Shown in pieces: positions 1 through 7,823 of a stretch of DNA of 38,685 bases. Within the stretch, counting starts at the first letter, position 1. Every line of letters begins with the position of its first letter. The position numbers and the translations under genes are program-made. This DNA comes from Akkermansiaceae bacterium (lineage in GTDB: Bacteria > Verrucomicrobiota > Verrucomicrobiia > Verrucomicrobiales > Akkermansiaceae): NCBI GenBank assembly GCA_026461385.1, contig JAPJNB010000154.1, positions 1 through 38,685 on the forward strand. The letters run 5' to 3'. The notes beneath the pieces were generated by a model. That model did not search any database. It saw nothing but the letters and a program-made list of their open reading frames with translations, and was not told the origin of the DNA.

Positions 1-262
1 GGTCGTTGGCTTCTCGGATGGCCGCACCAATTTCCTCGGAGTCGGTCGCGCCCATGATGACGCGGGCGAACAAACTTGGCTTGCGGAGGATCGGGCCTTC
101 GATCGAAATCGTGGCGATGCCATCCTCAACGCTGAGAAGTGGATTGGGCGAATCCGGCTGCGGCAATGGACCACCACGATACGATGCGGATGCGGCCGCC
201 ATCGAACGCAGTGCTTCAGGCTGGATCAACCATTCGCTGTGTTGGAGGAGAACGGGGTTCAC
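1..262 (-). CDS. Phage prohead protease, S49/ClpP-like (partial, runs off left edge)
   Basis: Only the first 87 or so codons are in the window. The reading frame opens at a GTG at 262, and an in-frame TGA lies five codons upstream, so the start is well limited. The visible protein begins MNPVLLQHSEWLIQPEALRS and then has DGIATISIEGPI, the first beta strand typical of SppA/S49 and ClpP-like proteases. In lambda-type phages this enzyme (gpC family) matures the procapsid and is encoded directly after the portal, which is the order here apart from one inserted gene. The catalytic Ser and Lys would lie outside the window, so activity cannot be judged. The family call rests on a short match plus context. 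Confidence 0.7.
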   Translation of the reverse strand, partial: MNPVLLQHSEWLIQPEALRSMAAASASYRGGPLPQPDSPNPLLSVEDGIATISIEGPILRKPSLFARVIMGATDSEEIGAAIREAND

Positions 263-363
263 GCCCCAGCGGCGGTGTCAACGAGGCACCAACGACAAAG
301 GCGGATCCGAAGACCCGCCCATGCGTTTCAAAGGACAAAGGGATAGAGGATCAAAGGGAATAA

Positions 364-1269
364 TCAGCGTTTCCGGCGGATCAACATCATGCCGCCTGCG
401 AACATCGAAAGGACGATCGACGTGGGTTCAGGTACGGTAGCAAGGCGGAAGCCGTTATAACGATCTTCATTGCCTGAGCTTACTCTATCTCTTGAATAAG
501 CTGCTAATCCAATTTCGCCATGAAATGAACTACCACCTCGCAGTCCGCGGAGCAAATAGCCCGGGTACTCCGGTATTTCTATAATCGCATCATTATACTC
601 CCAGACATTACCCCCCTGGTCAAAGGTTCCGTAGAAACTTGGATCACCGGCGTATGTGCCCACATCTGTTGAGGCCCTTGAGTTATAATTCGCATCCTCC
701 GTGGCGATCGTATTCTGACCGTTCGGATAAAGCGAGTACGACGAATTAGCTGCATTGTAATACGCTGCCTTGTACCACTCGTTCTCGCTTGGGATATAGA
801 CCTGTGCCCCTGCGTTGGCGAGGATGATCCCGCCGGTCGCTCCATTGAGTGTGTAGGCGCCGTTCTCCATGTTTCCATTTCCTTGGCCATTCACCATCCA
901 GTTCGCGAAGCGTGCTGCACCTAACCAGGACACATAAACCACCGGGCGATTGGCTAATGCGCTTGTCACGGTGTAGCTGTAGCTACCAGAACTGCCCGTT
1001 TGCGTAATGCCGTAGTTAGACATGAATTGATGGTAGATGCCGTTGGCGTTAGACTGGCCCTTGGCATTGAGGAACTCACCGTATTGGGCGTTGGTGACCT
1101 CATATTTACCAATCCGATAGGCATGATCCACCGAACCGTAGCCTGTCAGTGGATCTGCTGCGTTGTTGATGTCGCCAATCGTAACCCAGTCCATCGTGAC
1201 GGTAGCAGAGCCGGAGGTAATGAGTGCTGCGACGATGGCGCAAGTAGATAGTGGGAGGTTGCGTTTCAT
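364..1269 (-). CDS. Secreted SUMF1/FGE-fold protein with PEP-CTERM tail
   Basis: A 301-residue exported protein. Residues 1-23 form a signal peptide. The body has the hallmarks of the formylglycine-generating-enzyme fold (SUMF1/FGE-sulfatase): YEVTNAQYGEFLNA, PVVYVSWLGAARFANWM, PSENEWYKAAYY, GNVWEY, LRGGSSF and NGFRLA. The end is a PEP-CTERM sorting signal: VPEPTS, a short hydrophobic helix, then RRKR, so it is probably handled by an exosortase at the cell surface. The only cysteine is in the signal peptide, so the mature protein cannot do the Cys-dependent oxidation of true FGE; a structural or ligand-binding role is more likely. It sits between the portal and prohead protease genes, where a phage structural protein is expected, and looks like host-derived cargo. 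A 94-bp gap separates it from the portal gene. Confidence 0.88.
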   Translation of the reverse strand: MKRNLPLSTCAIVAALITSGSATVTMDWVTIGDINNAADPLTGYGSVDHAYRIGKYEVTNAQYGEFLNAKGQSNANGIYHQFMSNYGITQTGSSGSYSYTVTSALANRPVVYVSWLGAARFANWMVNGQGNGNMENGAYTLNGATGGIILANAGAQVYIPSENEWYKAAYYNAANSSYSLYPNGQNTIATEDANYNSRASTDVGTYAGDPSFYGTFDQGGNVWEYNDAIIEIPEYPGYLLRGLRGGSSFHGEIGLAAYSRDRVSSGNEDRYNGFRLATVPEPTSIVLSMFAGGMMLIRRKR

Positions 1270-1363
1270 TGCGTAATCGATACTTCAATCCACTCCTTAG
1301 CTGCAATACGCTGAAGAATCAAGCTATTCGATGAAATTTCTAATGAGATTTCTCAATTTCCTA

Positions 1364-2794
1364 TCATCTGGGAGAGACTATCGGCGGCTGGCTACTTGGA
1401 TTTCCCGACGGCTTCCAGAGCATCTCGACCGGCACGCCGTGTTTTGCCGCCGTTTCTAGGATGAGTTTCGCATCGCTGGCCCGGCGCTCGATTTCCTCGC
1501 CGAAGTCAGCACCGAGTTCTTGGAAGTGATCGGATAGCGTCTTGAGTCCCATTTCCACGTCCGCACGGTTCTGCTGGGCTTCACGTCCGGCATCCACGGT
1601 CACACGCTTGGGCGGCACGGATGAAATCTTCCACCAGCCTTCGATGGGCGGCAGGAGTCCACGTGAGATTGCATCGCCAATCACGTAGGTCCACACCGGT
1701 TTGATGAGTCGGCGTTCGAGGATCATCTGGCGAAATGAGAACCGACGATCCGCCTTGGCGACGATCAATCTAACACCGGCACCGCCGATCTTGCTCGAAT
1801 CCGCCGCGAACTCGAACGGGATCACTCCGAGTGCCGAATCCCTTCGGAGATGTTCGAGGAAACCGGTGAAGGTGGGAGATGGGCGGTTCGACTGGAAGCT
1901 CTCGATCGATTCGTCGGGTTTGAGCGCCACAAGTTTTCCGCCGACGATGCGTTGGAGCGTGATGGGGTCGCTTGGATCATTGCTGGTGGCGGCCGCACCG
2001 ACCACGAAGTCGCCATTGTCATCGAGTTCGCCTCGGGCGGTTTTGAGCACGCGGGAAATATCCGCGTTGTCCTTCACCGCGTGTTTTTCTAACGCTAACA
2101 ACTCGATCTCGTCGAGAACGTGGTTGATCGAATGCTGGATCGTGGGATGCGACCGAACGCCGCCCGCCCATTCCGGTTCGTGGATGTGGAGTACCGAGGT
2201 GGATGGCAGGTCGCGGGATTTTCCGCTGTCCTCCAAGGCTCGATAGAAGATCGGTGCGCCCCATGTATCGAGACCCACGCCGTCGATGGTATCGCGTGAG
2301 CCGAACTGGTCACCGATGCGGTGGGACTCGATCAACTGGATGCGTGGTTCGCCCTCGCCATCGCGGGTCTTGTGGACGAAGTATTCGCCGTCGATGTCCA
2401 TGCCCCGGCAGACGAGTGCTTGGCATTCCTCAAACGAAAATCGTCGAGTGATTTCACAGCGGGCCGACCACAGCGCGAAGTAGGCCTCGGCGGCACGGTT
2501 CCACTCAGGGTCGGGTGACTGTGCCTGCACGCGGATGCCGTCGCCGGTGGAATAGATGGCCATGTTGGCGACCAGCTCGCGGACGAAGCCTGAGTTCTTG
2601 TGCAGGTAGCGCGACTTGCGGACGAGCTCGCTACGCACGCCTGGTGTTAGTTCCAGCCGTGCGTCCGTAGGTGCGTAGCCCGGAACCAATCCACGGCGGT
2701 TCGACAAGTTCGCCGACTCGAAGGGCGATCCCCATGCCTTGGGGACGAGAACCGGCGGCAGCCAGCGGATGGCGATTTGTTGGAGGCGTGTCAT
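1364..2794 (-). CDS. Phage portal protein, lambda gpB family
   Basis: A 476-residue protein expected to form the dodecameric ring at the capsid vertex through which DNA is packaged. The start at 2794 is chosen because its ATG overlaps the stop of the preceding gene (ATGA); the open frame extends 30 codons further up but that part is arginine-rich read-through. Typical lambda-portal segments are visible: N-terminal NLSNRRGLVPGY, RSRYLHKNSGFVRELV-like region (SRYLHKNSGFVRE), SFEECQALVCRGMDIDGEYF, LPSTSVLHIHEPEWAGGVR and FEFAADSS. Length fits the family (about 480-530 residues). It is followed downstream by the SUMF1 gene and then the prohead protease. Confidence 0.88.
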   Translation of the reverse strand: MTRLQQIAIRWLPPVLVPKAWGSPFESANLSNRRGLVPGYAPTDARLELTPGVRSELVRKSRYLHKNSGFVRELVANMAIYSTGDGIRVQAQSPDPEWNRAAEAYFALWSARCEITRRFSFEECQALVCRGMDIDGEYFVHKTRDGEGEPRIQLIESHRIGDQFGSRDTIDGVGLDTWGAPIFYRALEDSGKSRDLPSTSVLHIHEPEWAGGVRSHPTIQHSINHVLDEIELLALEKHAVKDNADISRVLKTARGELDDNGDFVVGAAATSNDPSDPITLQRIVGGKLVALKPDESIESFQSNRPSPTFTGFLEHLRRDSALGVIPFEFAADSSKIGGAGVRLIVAKADRRFSFRQMILERRLIKPVWTYVIGDAISRGLLPPIEGWWKISSVPPKRVTVDAGREAQQNRADVEMGLKTLSDHFQELGADFGEEIERRASDAKLILETAAKHGVPVEMLWKPSGNPSSQPPIVSPR

Positions 2795-3051
2795 TTCGGC
2801 AGGTGGCCTGAGATGTGAGAAGTCGCGACGGTGCGAGCGCGGCCGTAGGTGGTTGGGTCTAACACGCGGAGCGCGTGGGCGCATTCCTCAAGCACTTGAT
2901 CGACCGGCATCGTGAACTGCTTGGCCACCGAGGTGTCGGCGTCGTTCCAGTTCATGATCGTCTTGCCTTCCAGCAGGAATTCCTTGGCCCGCCGCTGGAT
3001 GGCGAGAACTTCCGAAACGGTGAATCCAATGATGAAGAGTCCACGAGCCAT
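2791..3051 (-). CDS. Small phage head protein (gpW-position, function uncertain)
   Basis: An 86-residue protein between the peptidase and portal genes. Its start is four bases after the stop of the M15 peptidase gene and its stop overlaps the portal start. Visible features are an N-terminal helix with SEVLAIQRRAKEFLLEGKTI and a central NWNDADTSVAKQF. Lambda-like phages usually encode the head-tail joining protein gpW or a similar small protein here, so position suggests that role. I do not recognise enough sequence to assign the family firmly. Confidence 0.6.
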   Translation of the reverse strand: MARGLFIIGFTVSEVLAIQRRAKEFLLEGKTIMNWNDADTSVAKQFTMPVDQVLEECAHALRVLDPTTYGRARTVATSHISGHLPK

Positions 3052-3054
3052 GAT

Positions 3055-3489
3055 TCAGTTGCCCCTCCAGGTTGCGTTGCTGTTGCGAGTGTCGATGTGG
3101 ACGAAGCCAGACGTCGGATAGACTCCGAGGCCGCCCACAAATTTGCCTGCCTTCCGCCACTCGATGAGCCGGTCATAGACTTGCTGAGGACTCGCTCCAT
3201 CGAAGAAAATGTCGAGAGCGCGAAATTCCATGTGCTGGCTGAGTCCTACGCCGCCAACCGCTTTGTTATAGTCGGACGAACGATAGGAACTCAGAATGGT
3301 GCAGGGCTTTCCAAACGATTCGCGCAGATCATCCACGATGCGGAGAGTGGGCACGATGTTCTTCCAAAGCCGTTGTGGTGGCACGCTGTTAGTCACGCCT
3401 CTTCGCTGCGCCACGAAGTATGACTCAAACTCGCTGGCGGCGAAGTGGCGGAATTTCTGGGCGTTGAACCAAGTGGTGAAGGTGCTCAT
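3055..3489 (-). CDS. M15-type peptidase (putative endolysin or tail-associated muralytic enzyme)
   Basis: A 144-residue protein with the zinc-site pattern of peptidase M15A (D-Ala-D-Ala carboxypeptidase/L-Ala-D-Glu endopeptidase fold). SSYRSSDYN (residues 68-75) precedes H86 and D93 in LSQHMEFRALDIFF, and the third ligand H131 lies in GFVHID. The size is that of a single catalytic domain with no cell-wall-binding module. It would cut the peptide stems of peptidoglycan, either for lysis or during DNA entry. It is four bases downstream of the small lipoprotein gene, a pairing that suits a lysis cassette placed unusually between terminase and portal. No signal peptide is seen, so export would need a holin or other route. 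Confidence 0.8.
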   Translation of the reverse strand: MSTFTTWFNAQKFRHFAASEFESYFVAQRRGVTNSVPPQRLWKNIVPTLRIVDDLRESFGKPCTILSSYRSSDYNKAVGGVGLSQHMEFRALDIFFDGASPQQVYDRLIEWRKAGKFVGGLGVYPTSGFVHIDTRNSNATWRGN

Positions 3490-3492
3490 CGG

Positions 3493-3648
3493 TTACTTGC
3501 CAGTGCGGGGTTCCACGACGACTTCAAAGCGACCGTCCGGATGAACCTTGATGATGCCGTCCTTGCTGATGAACTCGCCCTGAAGCAGCGACGGCGTGGT
3601 GCAGGAGACTAGGAACAAAGCGGTTGCGAGAAGGATTAGAGTTTTCAT
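3493..3648 (-). CDS. Small lipoprotein, 51 aa (possible spanin-like lysis factor)
   Basis: The protein begins with a short positively charged start, a hydrophobic stretch and a lipobox: MKTLILLATALFLVSC, giving a predicted lipidated Cys16. The mature part is only about 36 residues (GEFISKDGIIKVHPDGRFEV). The ATG at 3648 overlaps the stop of the large terminase gene (ATGA), strong evidence that it is translated. It lies directly upstream of the M15 peptidase. Small phage lipoproteins beside a muralytic enzyme can be outer-membrane spanins (Rz1 type), but the family is too variable to tell from sequence alone, and no inner-membrane partner is seen. Confidence 0.7.
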   Translation of the reverse strand: MKTLILLATALFLVSCTTPSLLQGEFISKDGIIKVHPDGRFEVVVEPRTGK

Positions 3649-5462
3649 TGTTCCTCTTCGGGCGTGTCAACGGGCGTCGATGCTTCGCGGCCCACGATCT
3701 TGAGCATGGTGGCGGCGGCGACTTGCATTGCCTCACAGTCAAACAAGTGGTTCTGTCTCGATCCAATGCGTTCCCATATCCACTTGCCAGTTTTCTTGAT
3801 CCGATGCTCGCCTTCCATCTGGGTGAGGTAGTCTTCGTCGATGTCGTCTGGCACCTCCCACACTGGGCCGTCGTCATGGTTTTGGTTCCGGCGGAGTCTG
3901 GCGAGCGTGTCCTTGATGTTGAGGTTGGACCAATAGAACACCGAGCAACTTTGGCCTCGGCCGAGCACCACCTTGCGGCGCGGTGAATAGAACCGCTCGA
4001 TGGATTTCCGGCCCTTCACTTTGTGGGTGAACGTGGCTCGCTTGTCGCCCATGAGAGCGGTCCATCCGTGGGCTGCGCATTCACGATAGACGTCATAGGT
4101 GGCGTAGCCCGCGTCGATGAAGACGAGATTTGGATGGATACCGAAGCGCTCCTGCACGCTCTCCACGTCGGTGAAGGTGAGCACACGTTCGTTCCAAATC
4201 AGTCGGCTTGATCCATCTTCGGCCCATGCGCGGGCGACGAGGAACAAGTGGTCCATCTGGCAATCCACCGTGAGGATCCGCAGCGGACATGCACAGGGTT
4301 CGCCTGATGGAACCAATCGACCATGAGAGTCCACGCCCGCTTCGCCGTCCCACGTTTCACCTTTGAGATAGCTGCCGGGGACGATGTCGAGTTTGTAGTC
4401 CTCTAGGTATTCCCGCCATGCGAGTGCCAATCGCTTTTGATAGAACTGCTGAATCAAACTCACATCGCCTTTGCGTGCGGCGGCTTTGGCGCGGAGATAG
4501 AGTTCTGCCAAGCGTCCCCAGCTCATCGCGCAGAGGGCATTCCAGTGGAATCCTGCGTTTTCCTTCGGTGCGTTCGGATTGGTGGTGACGTAGCAGCCAG
4601 TTAGGTTGAGCTCCCTGCGGATGCGGTCACTGTCGTCGAAGTAGTGGTTGCACGAAACGCAGTGCATCGTCGTGGTGTCTCGGACTTTTTGAAAATCCCA
4701 CTCGCCGGATTCGTCGCGGGCGTCCTTGCTCCATTCGATTTGCTCCCACTTGAACGGCTGGCGGTGGTGGCAATGCGGGCAGGCGAACGTCCACTCGCGC
4801 ATGGTGGTGGTTTCAAACTTACGGTGGGTGTCGTCGTCCTCCTCACCGCCCTGACTCATGAACAGGCACTTGCCAAGCCAACCGAATGCGGTGACACGGG
4901 CTTCCGCTTCTGCCATGTGGCCAGTTGGTGCCCGCCATGTCTCGTCCATGATGAGCCAACGAATCGAGCGCCGCTGGAGGTTCGTCTTGTTGTTGGCCCC
5001 AAGCACCCAGAGCGTCATTCCATTGGCGAAGTGGATCGTGTTGTTGCGCTTCTTGTGGCGGTTCGCTGGATAGAGCGCCTTCACTGGGCTGCATTCATCG
5101 AAGAGCTTCTGGAGGCGGCTTTCGCTTTGGTCCTTCGCGTCATCGTCAGTTTGATCGAGCCAGAGCGTGGGACCCGGGTTGTTGGCAATGATGTGGCAGA
5201 GACCGAATTCACCCACGCTTGTTTTGCCGCTCTGAATCGCGGCGATGATGCTCACGATGCGCACCTTGCTGTCCATCAAGGCCTCCATTGGCTCACGCAT
5301 CCATGGTGAGTTGGCTGAACGAAAACGTCCGGGAATCGGAGAGTAGGGGATCGAGGTGATGTGTTCTTCGCACCACTCCCAAGGAGGACGACGATCTGGT
5401 GGACGCCAGGCATTGCGCCAGATGCGTTCGAGTCGTTTGGTGGCTGGCTCGATGATTGTCAT
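3645..5462 (-). CDS. Terminase large subunit, GpA family
   Basis: The 605-residue packaging motor and nuclease that cuts concatemeric DNA and drives it into the prohead. The start at 5462 overlaps the stop of the small subunit (ATGA); longer in-frame read-through upstream is the small-subunit gene in another frame. N-terminal ATPase: Walker A-like AAIQSGKT with K80, and Walker B RWLIMDET with D173/E174. A zinc-knuckle-like CPHCHHRQPF follows the ATPase. The C-terminal RNase H-type nuclease is marked by ILTVDCQMDHLFL and NLVFIDAGYATYDVY. Length and motif order fit lambda GpA-type terminases (cos packaging in lambda). The gene is intact. Confidence 0.95.
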   Translation of the reverse strand: MTIIEPATKRLERIWRNAWRPPDRRPPWEWCEEHITSIPYSPIPGRFRSANSPWMREPMEALMDSKVRIVSIIAAIQSGKTSVGEFGLCHIIANNPGPTLWLDQTDDDAKDQSESRLQKLFDECSPVKALYPANRHKKRNNTIHFANGMTLWVLGANNKTNLQRRSIRWLIMDETWRAPTGHMAEAEARVTAFGWLGKCLFMSQGGEEDDDTHRKFETTTMREWTFACPHCHHRQPFKWEQIEWSKDARDESGEWDFQKVRDTTTMHCVSCNHYFDDSDRIRRELNLTGCYVTTNPNAPKENAGFHWNALCAMSWGRLAELYLRAKAAARKGDVSLIQQFYQKRLALAWREYLEDYKLDIVPGSYLKGETWDGEAGVDSHGRLVPSGEPCACPLRILTVDCQMDHLFLVARAWAEDGSSRLIWNERVLTFTDVESVQERFGIHPNLVFIDAGYATYDVYRECAAHGWTALMGDKRATFTHKVKGRKSIERFYSPRRKVVLGRGQSCSVFYWSNLNIKDTLARLRRNQNHDDGPVWEVPDDIDEDYLTQMEGEHRIKKTGKWIWERIGSRQNHLFDCEAMQVAAATMLKIVGREASTPVDTPEEEQ

Positions 5463-6064
5463 TCTCCCTGGTGGAGGATCGTCAACACCTCGTCGATGGC
5501 AGCTCGTGCTTCTTCCTGGATTCCGGTGGCATCGAGACCCGATAGAATCGGTGGTAGTTCCTGCTCGAATTTCTTGCGGAGCATAGAGGTGGCTTGGGCC
5601 ACCAGTTCGGTCCACGCTTGCCGCACTTCCTCCACTGCCACGAATTCGCCGCGCTTGATGCCGAGTCGCAGTTCTCGTTCTTCCACTTCGGCGAGTAGCT
5701 TGCGGGCCTTGAGTGACGTTTCGATGTCGGTGGCATCTTGGTTTAACGGCTCACCACCTTTGAGTTCGTTTCGGCGCATGAACTCACGCCACGCCGCCAC
5801 ATCATGCAGTCCATTGGATGCTGGCTTTGGAGCGTCCTTGCGTTTCTTCCACGTGTTGATCGACTGGCGGGTCACTCCGAGGATGGCGGCCAGTTCGACG
5901 TAGTGAGTGGCGGTGGTTGGTGCGGCACCGGTACCAGTGGCCATCGACTGGAGCATCGCCCGTTCGGCGCGGCTGAGCTTGCCACCTTTTTGTACCCGAC
6001 CGACTAGATTGGCGAAGTCCCGTGAGAGTAGTTTTTTGGCGATGTCTGGTGATACGGGCTCCAT
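5459..6064 (-). CDS. Terminase small subunit, Nu1-like
   Basis: A 201-residue DNA-recognition subunit of the packaging enzyme. A winged helix-turn-helix-like segment is visible at residues 58-80 (ELAAILGVTRQSINTWKKRK), as in lambda Nu1, followed by a charged, probably helical oligomerisation region (KARKLLAEVEERELRLGIKRG) and EVRQAWTELVAQATSMLRKK, common in phage terminase small subunits. Its stop overlaps the large-subunit start. The ATG at 6062-6064 lies inside a 20-bp dyad that is nearly identical to one upstream of the neighbouring XRE gene, so it may be repressed by that regulator. Confidence 0.88.
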   Translation of the reverse strand: MEPVSPDIAKKLLSRDFANLVGRVQKGGKLSRAERAMLQSMATGTGAAPTTATHYVELAAILGVTRQSINTWKKRKDAPKPASNGLHDVAAWREFMRRNELKGGEPLNQDATDIETSLKARKLLAEVEERELRLGIKRGEFVAVEEVRQAWTELVAQATSMLRKKFEQELPPILSGLDATGIQEEARAAIDEVLTILHQGE

Positions 6065-6081
6065 CCGCAGCTTGCGGACAC
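6062..6081. promoter_or_regulatory. Operator-like dyad over the terminase small subunit start
   Basis: The core TCCGCA-GCT-TGCGGA is a perfect 6-bp inverted repeat with a 3-bp centre. Read on the minus strand the 20-bp site is GTGTCCGCAAGCTGCGGATG. A second copy at 6294-6313 differs at three positions. The two copies flank the XRE gene, the usual arrangement for a regulator controlling itself and its neighbours. This copy covers the start codon at 6062-6064. Confidence 0.6.
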
Positions 6082-6093
6082 GTCAACCGAACT

Positions 6094-6288
6094 TCACTTC
6101 CTCTTCCGCTTTGGCTGGATGATTTCCAACATCGCCTGAAGTCCGAATCCCTGCGGCATCGCCCGCTCTTGTTCCCAGTTTTCCAGGCTGCGCTTCGACA
6201 CCCTCAGCACCTCGGCGGCGTCGCGCTGGCTGTATTGGTTTCTCTCCCTCCATTTACGGAGGAGGTTGGCGAAAGCGGTGTGGTCCAT
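6094..6288 (-). CDS. XRE-family helix-turn-helix regulator
   Basis: A 64-residue single-domain DNA-binding protein. Residues about 19-45 (YSQRDAAEVLRVSKRSLENW) form the Cro/C1-type helix-turn-helix, followed by a basic tail ending KRKRK. It lies 29 bp upstream of the terminase genes on the same strand and is divergent from the parB-like operon that starts at 6355. Matching 20-bp dyads lie 5 bp upstream of its start and at the start of the next gene, so it probably controls the switch between the two transcription units and represses itself. There is no oligomerisation domain, so dimers on the dyads are the simplest model. Confidence 0.85.
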   Translation of the reverse strand: MDHTAFANLLRKWRERNQYSQRDAAEVLRVSKRSLENWEQERAMPQGFGLQAMLEIIQPKRKRK

Positions 6289-6293
6289 GACAA

Positions 6294-6313
6294 GTGTCCG
6301 CAGACTACGGATG
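6294..6313. promoter_or_regulatory. Operator-like dyad between XRE and parB-like genes
   Basis: The site reads GTGTCCGCAGACTACGGATG, an inverted repeat TCCGCA-GAC-TACGGA with one imperfect pair. It lies in the 66-bp divergent intergenic region between the XRE gene (start 6288) and the ParB-like gene (start 6355), and it matches the site at 6062-6081 at 17 of 20 positions. It is a likely binding site for the XRE protein. Confidence 0.65.
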
Positions 6314-6354
6314 ATCGTGGCGGTGGTGTCAAGGTTGACTCAGGGGCAGAGGGC

Positions 6355-7134
6355 ATGAGCATTCCCGTGCATTGCGCCCACACCGCCCTCGTCGATCCGA
6401 ACACGCTGAAGCCGAACCCGGTCAATCCGAACCGGCACAGCGCCCATCAGATCCAGCTTCTTGCGTCGATCATCCAGGAACAAGGCTGGCGCAATCCCGT
6501 CACCGTATCGAAGCGCTCGGGGCTTATCGTTAGAGGGCATGGGCGATTGGAGGCCGCACTTCTTATCGGCTGCGCCACGATTCCAGTGGACGAACAAGAC
6601 TATGCCAGTGAAGCCGAGGAACTCGCCGACCTACTCGCCGACAACCGCCTGTCTGAACTTGCCGAACTCGACGAGGATGATCTGCGGAAGGTGCTCAAGT
6701 CGATTGCCGACGCCGATCCCAACTTCGACATTGAGCTGACCGGCTTCATGGAGGACGAAATCCGCAAGTTGATGGACGATGCCGGAAATCCCGAGGACGA
6801 ACTCGAAACGATTCCCCGGATGGAATGCCAGGCGTTCGAGACCCATGACTACCTTGTGTTCATGTTCCACGACCTGCGGGATTGGATGCAGGTGCTCCAG
6901 CTCATGGGGGTGTCCGAGGTTGACTACTCGATCAACCGCAGAACCCACAAAATCGGCCTCGGCCGCGTGCTCCATGGAAAACGACTCATTGAACTCTGCC
7001 GCCGCGCCATCATGGCCGGAATTCCGCCTGCTCTCACTCCGCTTGGTGATCTTGTCCCGGAGCCGAAGCCGATCGATCACGAGCCACAAGCTGTTCCCGA
7101 CGGCGACGTTGCTCGTCCCCGTAAGCGAGTCTGA
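6355..7134 (+). CDS. ParB/Srx-fold protein
   Basis: A 259-residue protein with a ParB-type N-terminal domain: LKPNPVNPNRHS, an IQEQGWRNPVTVSKRSG strand region, and VRGHGRLEAALLIG, the GHxR motif that binds CTP or nucleotides in this fold. An acidic middle region (residues about 85-150) follows. A true partition HTH domain is not obvious, so this is more like phage ParB-like proteins that accompany DNA-modifying enzymes than a chromosome partition protein. ATG 6355 is preferred because a purine-rich GGGGCAGAGGG lies just upstream; the frame is open further up but that part covers the XRE gene and its promoter. The next gene overlaps its 3' end. Confidence 0.8.
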   Translation: MSIPVHCAHTALVDPNTLKPNPVNPNRHSAHQIQLLASIIQEQGWRNPVTVSKRSGLIVRGHGRLEAALLIGCATIPVDEQDYASEAEELADLLADNRLSELAELDEDDLRKVLKSIADADPNFDIELTGFMEDEIRKLMDDAGNPEDELETIPRMECQAFETHDYLVFMFHDLRDWMQVLQLMGVSEVDYSINRRTHKIGLGRVLHGKRLIELCRRAIMAGIPPALTPLGDLVPEPKPIDHEPQAVPDGDVARPRKRV

Positions 7135-7765
7135 ACATTACCGGCACACCGGGCTGGAAATCGAAACCATCCCTGACGAGATCGCCGGCATCAGTGCGGT
7201 GCGGAACTGGGTGCTGAAACATTTCACCGAGGACGCCATCGTCATGCTCGACGACGATATTTCCGCGTGCGTCTGCATGGTGTCCCTTCGGTGCCGAAAA
7301 CTCTCCATCACCGAGACCCTCGCCATGCTGGAAAACTCGGCGTGGTGTGCGCGTGGGGCAGGGGCCCGGTTGTTCGGATGGCACCAACGGAGTGATCCAC
7401 GGCTTCTGCAACGCAACGATCCCTTCGGTGTGAACCATTGGGTCGGCGGGGCGGTCGGTGTGGTGCGCGACGAGAAAGGCGGCGTGCCGAAGTGGGACGA
7501 GCTGCTCAAATGCAAGTGCGACATCGACGCCACGCTGCAAGAACTCATGGACAACCGGCTGGTCTGGAACGAAGCAAGGTTCTGCTTTGTCCAGGAGCGC
7601 GACAAGAACCTTGGCGGTAACAGCTTGTTCCGAAGTGAGGAACGCATCGCCACCGAGAAGCGATACCTCAAGCGCAAGTGGAAGGCCCATATCCGCATGG
7701 AATCCTATAAGAGCCAGGACCGTGTGGCGATGGATGCACCTCGTCGCCAGTCGGTGAAGCTCTGA
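7046..7765 (+). CDS. Glycosyltransferase-like protein (GT-A type, possibly TET-associated family)
   Basis: About 239 residues if it starts at GTG 7046; TTG starts at 7043 and 7052 are alternatives, and the exact N-terminus is not settled. The coding frame is clear after residue 29 (LVPVSESEHYR). EIAGISAVRNWVLKHF is followed by DAIVMLDDDISA, an Asp-rich metal and sugar-nucleotide site as in GT-A glycosyltransferases. NHWVGGAVGVV and LVWNEARFCF follow. This layout resembles the TET-associated glycosyltransferases found in phages, which add sugars to hydroxymethylated bases, but no TET/JBP oxygenase is in the window. It overlaps the ParB-like gene by 89 bases, so the two are probably translated together. 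Confidence 0.6.
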   Translation: MILSRSRSRSITSHKLFPTATLLVPVSESEHYRHTGLEIETIPDEIAGISAVRNWVLKHFTEDAIVMLDDDISACVCMVSLRCRKLSITETLAMLENSAWCARGAGARLFGWHQRSDPRLLQRNDPFGVNHWVGGAVGVVRDEKGGVPKWDELLKCKCDIDATLQELMDNRLVWNEARFCFVQERDKNLGGNSLFRSEERIATEKRYLKRKWKAHIRMESYKSQDRVAMDAPRRQSVKL

Positions 7766-7823
7766 TAAAATGGTGACCCAAACTGCTTCCATCGTGTGCC
7801 AATTACTGCAAGCATAGTAGACC

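Noticed and set aside
364..1269. True formylglycine-generating enzyme
   Set aside because: The mature protein has no cysteine, so the known copper/thiol chemistry is impossible.
4644..5309. 221-codon open frame on the plus strand
   Set aside because: It is antisense to the large terminase gene, whose motifs are intact; the frame is a by-product of GC-rich codon use.
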